DNA of 15,131 nt from Avelusimicrobium sp963660385. Lineage in GTDB: Bacteria > Elusimicrobiota > Elusimicrobia > Elusimicrobiales > Elusimicrobiaceae. A program made the position numbers and the translations under genes. Every line of letters begins with the position of its first letter. Position 1 is the first letter of the stretch. The stretch spans positions 1 through 15,131 of the forward strand of contig CAVKWQ010000041.1 of NCBI GenBank assembly GCA_963660385.1, given 5' to 3'. Shown here piece by piece: positions 14,410 to 15,131 of the stretch. Below the pieces are notes generated by a model, which saw only the letters and a program-made list of their open reading frames with translations, did no database searches and was not told the DNA's origin.

Positions 14410-15131
14410 TTACAGCGTGTAGCGGGTAAAACCGCCAAATAAAGGGCTGTTTGTGGGATTTGTGCCACCCATACTTTTGCATACGGTGTTGGCGGTTTGG
14501 TCCGAGGTTTGCGCGTGGCAGAAGGTTTTGTGCGCGTCGTTTGCCTGCGGGCCGACAGACATTATGCGTTCGTAGCGCAAGGTGCCTTTGTCCCAACTGG
14601 ACGCGTTGGACCCGTGCACATTATTGTTAGAGCCGTGCTTGTAATTGACCGAAAATTTACCGCAATTTACCCAAGTATGGTCGCTTGCGCCCCCGTCAAA
14701 GGTGCACCCCTTGGGGTAGGAAATATCCAAATCGTCCAAGTCGTCGGCAAAAGTTCCGTTTGCCATATAATACACCTCTTGCGCGCGGACAATGGCATCC
14801 ACCATTGTAATCTGCTGAACCAAGCGGCTCTTTTCCACCGCCACATTGTATTGCGGGAGCGCCACCGCCGCCAATATGCCGATGATAAGTACGACGACTA
14901 AAAGTTCAATAAGGGTAAATCCTGCACTTGCGGTGCAAGAAATATTAGCCGTGCGGCCGCTTGTCGTTAAGCCGTCATCCCGTAGTGTTTTTATACGGGA
15001 TCTCGTTGTTATTGCTGTCATTCCCGCGTGTCGTAGTCGGGAATCTGTTTTTGTCGTGGTTGTTCTCTTCCGAAACAACAGATCCCCGACAGAAACCTTC
15101 GGGGATGACAAAATAGAGGTAAATCCTTTCA
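14410..15131 (-). CDS. Type IV pilin with repeat insertion at its N-terminus (5' end outside window)
   Basis: The mature pilin is clear: FTLIELLVVV with Glu5, then LIIGILAAVALPQY, a helix (EKSRLVQQITMVDAIVRAQE), and a variable domain with four Cys (mature 72, 86, 134, 147), 169 residues in all. It is a surface pilus or pseudopilus subunit, processed after Gly by prepilin peptidase and moved into the fibre by the type IV pilus machinery. No short leader precedes it. Instead the frame is open through 204 bases of palindromic repeats back to the window edge, where it reads KGFTSILSSPK, preceded by bases TG that would complete an ATG if the next base is A. So the native start is probably MKGFT, outside the window by one base. 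Internal TTG (15111) or ATG (15021) starts lack good ribosome binding sites. Confidence 0.8.
   Translation of the reverse strand, partial: KGFTSILSSPKVSVGDLLFRKRTTTTKTDSRLRHAGMTAITTRSRIKTLRDDGLTTSGRTANISCTASAGFTLIELLVVVLIIGILAAVALPQYNVAVEKSRLVQQITMVDAIVRAQEVYYMANGTFADDLDDLDISYPKGCTFDGGASDHTWVNCGKFSVNYKHGSNNNVHGSNASSWDKGTLRYERIMSVGPQANDAHKTFCHAQTSDQTANTVCKSMGGTNPTNSPLFGGFTRYTL
14914..14923 (-). repeat. Direct repeat flanking the insertion, pilin side
   Basis: On the minus strand aggatttacc (encoding GFT of GFTLIE) is identical to 15118-15127. The two copies are 204 bases apart, a multiple of three. The next six bases match at four positions. Confidence 0.7.
14974..15003 (+). repeat. Half copy of the palindromic repeat (left hairpin)
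   Basis: gtcat followed by a perfect 8-bp stem, atcccgta (14977-14984) with tacgggat (14994-15001), then ct. It matches the left hairpin of the complete elements but lacks the central and right helices, and sits inside the pilin reading frame. Confidence 0.7.
15017..15109 (+). repeat. Palindromic repeat element, copy C, inside the pilin gene
   Basis: This 93-base copy has left hairpin attcccg/cgggaat, central stem ctgtt/aacag and right hairpin atccccga/tcggggat. It starts gtcat and ends atgac like copies A and B. It is read in frame by the pilin gene on the minus strand as SSPKVSVGDLLFRKRTTTTK. Confidence 0.85.
15118..15127 (-). repeat. Direct repeat flanking the insertion, upstream side
   Basis: Minus-strand aggatttacc, identical to 14914-14923. 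It encodes GFT in the same frame, after AAA and the bases TG at the window edge. Confidence 0.7.

Noticed and set aside
14953..14960. Eight-base palindrome gcggccgc in the pilin insertion
   Set aside because: A single short palindrome in GC-rich sequence; no second copy or related site suggests function.

Overview
The window reads as a chromosomal segment of a Gram-negative bacterium of roughly even base composition, most likely a member of the Elusimicrobiota (gut Elusimicrobium-like lineage). This placement is an inference. It rests on a pilin with the motif FTLIELLVVV...ALPQY, on the many lipoprotein and signal-peptide genes starting MKK, on dispersed palindromic repeats starting gtcat, and on the combination of envelope families. 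No tRNA, rRNA, CRISPR array, transposase or phage gene is visible.

Layout. Positions 1-384 are intergenic and carry two complete and one degenerate palindromic repeat element. On the minus strand at 450-1664 lies an exported purple-acid-phosphatase-like protein that has lost its metal ligands. A plus-strand operon (1748-4915) follows, with short gaps or overlaps: outer-membrane barrel-like protein, soluble histidine kinase, small helical protein, AI-2E-family permease. It ends at terminators near 4941-5043. A long minus-strand operon (10180 down to 5061) encodes, in transcription order, a degenerate pilin-like protein, an LpoB-type lipoprotein, a COG3014-like lipoprotein, an LPP20-like lipoprotein, an FKBP-type proline isomerase, a membrane-anchored protein with 13-residue Asn-Pro repeats, and a membrane-anchored hypothetical. 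Its members act in or face the periplasm, so it looks like an envelope or peptidoglycan-synthesis module. Upstream on the same strand are an EamA transporter (10221-11168), an exported protein ending in a response-regulator receiver-like domain (11256-12440), and a DUF1646/COG4756-like membrane transporter (12521-13585). A plus-strand gene (13717-14343) encodes a secreted Lys/Ala-rich protein with 11-residue repeats. A minus-strand type IV pilin gene (14410 to beyond the window end) closes the window.

Most notable observations. (1) The pilin gene seems to carry an in-frame 204-bp insertion made of the same palindromic repeats, flanked by a 10-bp direct repeat, so its reading frame runs through the repeats. 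(2) The repeats form a three-helix structure whose stems change by compensatory pairs between copies. (3) A receiver-like domain is attached to a signal peptide, so it should sit in the periplasm. (4) The exported phosphatase-fold protein lacks every metal-binding residue checked. (5) Three genes lack a ribosome binding site and begin 6-7 bases after a -10-like hexamer, which suggests leaderless transcripts.
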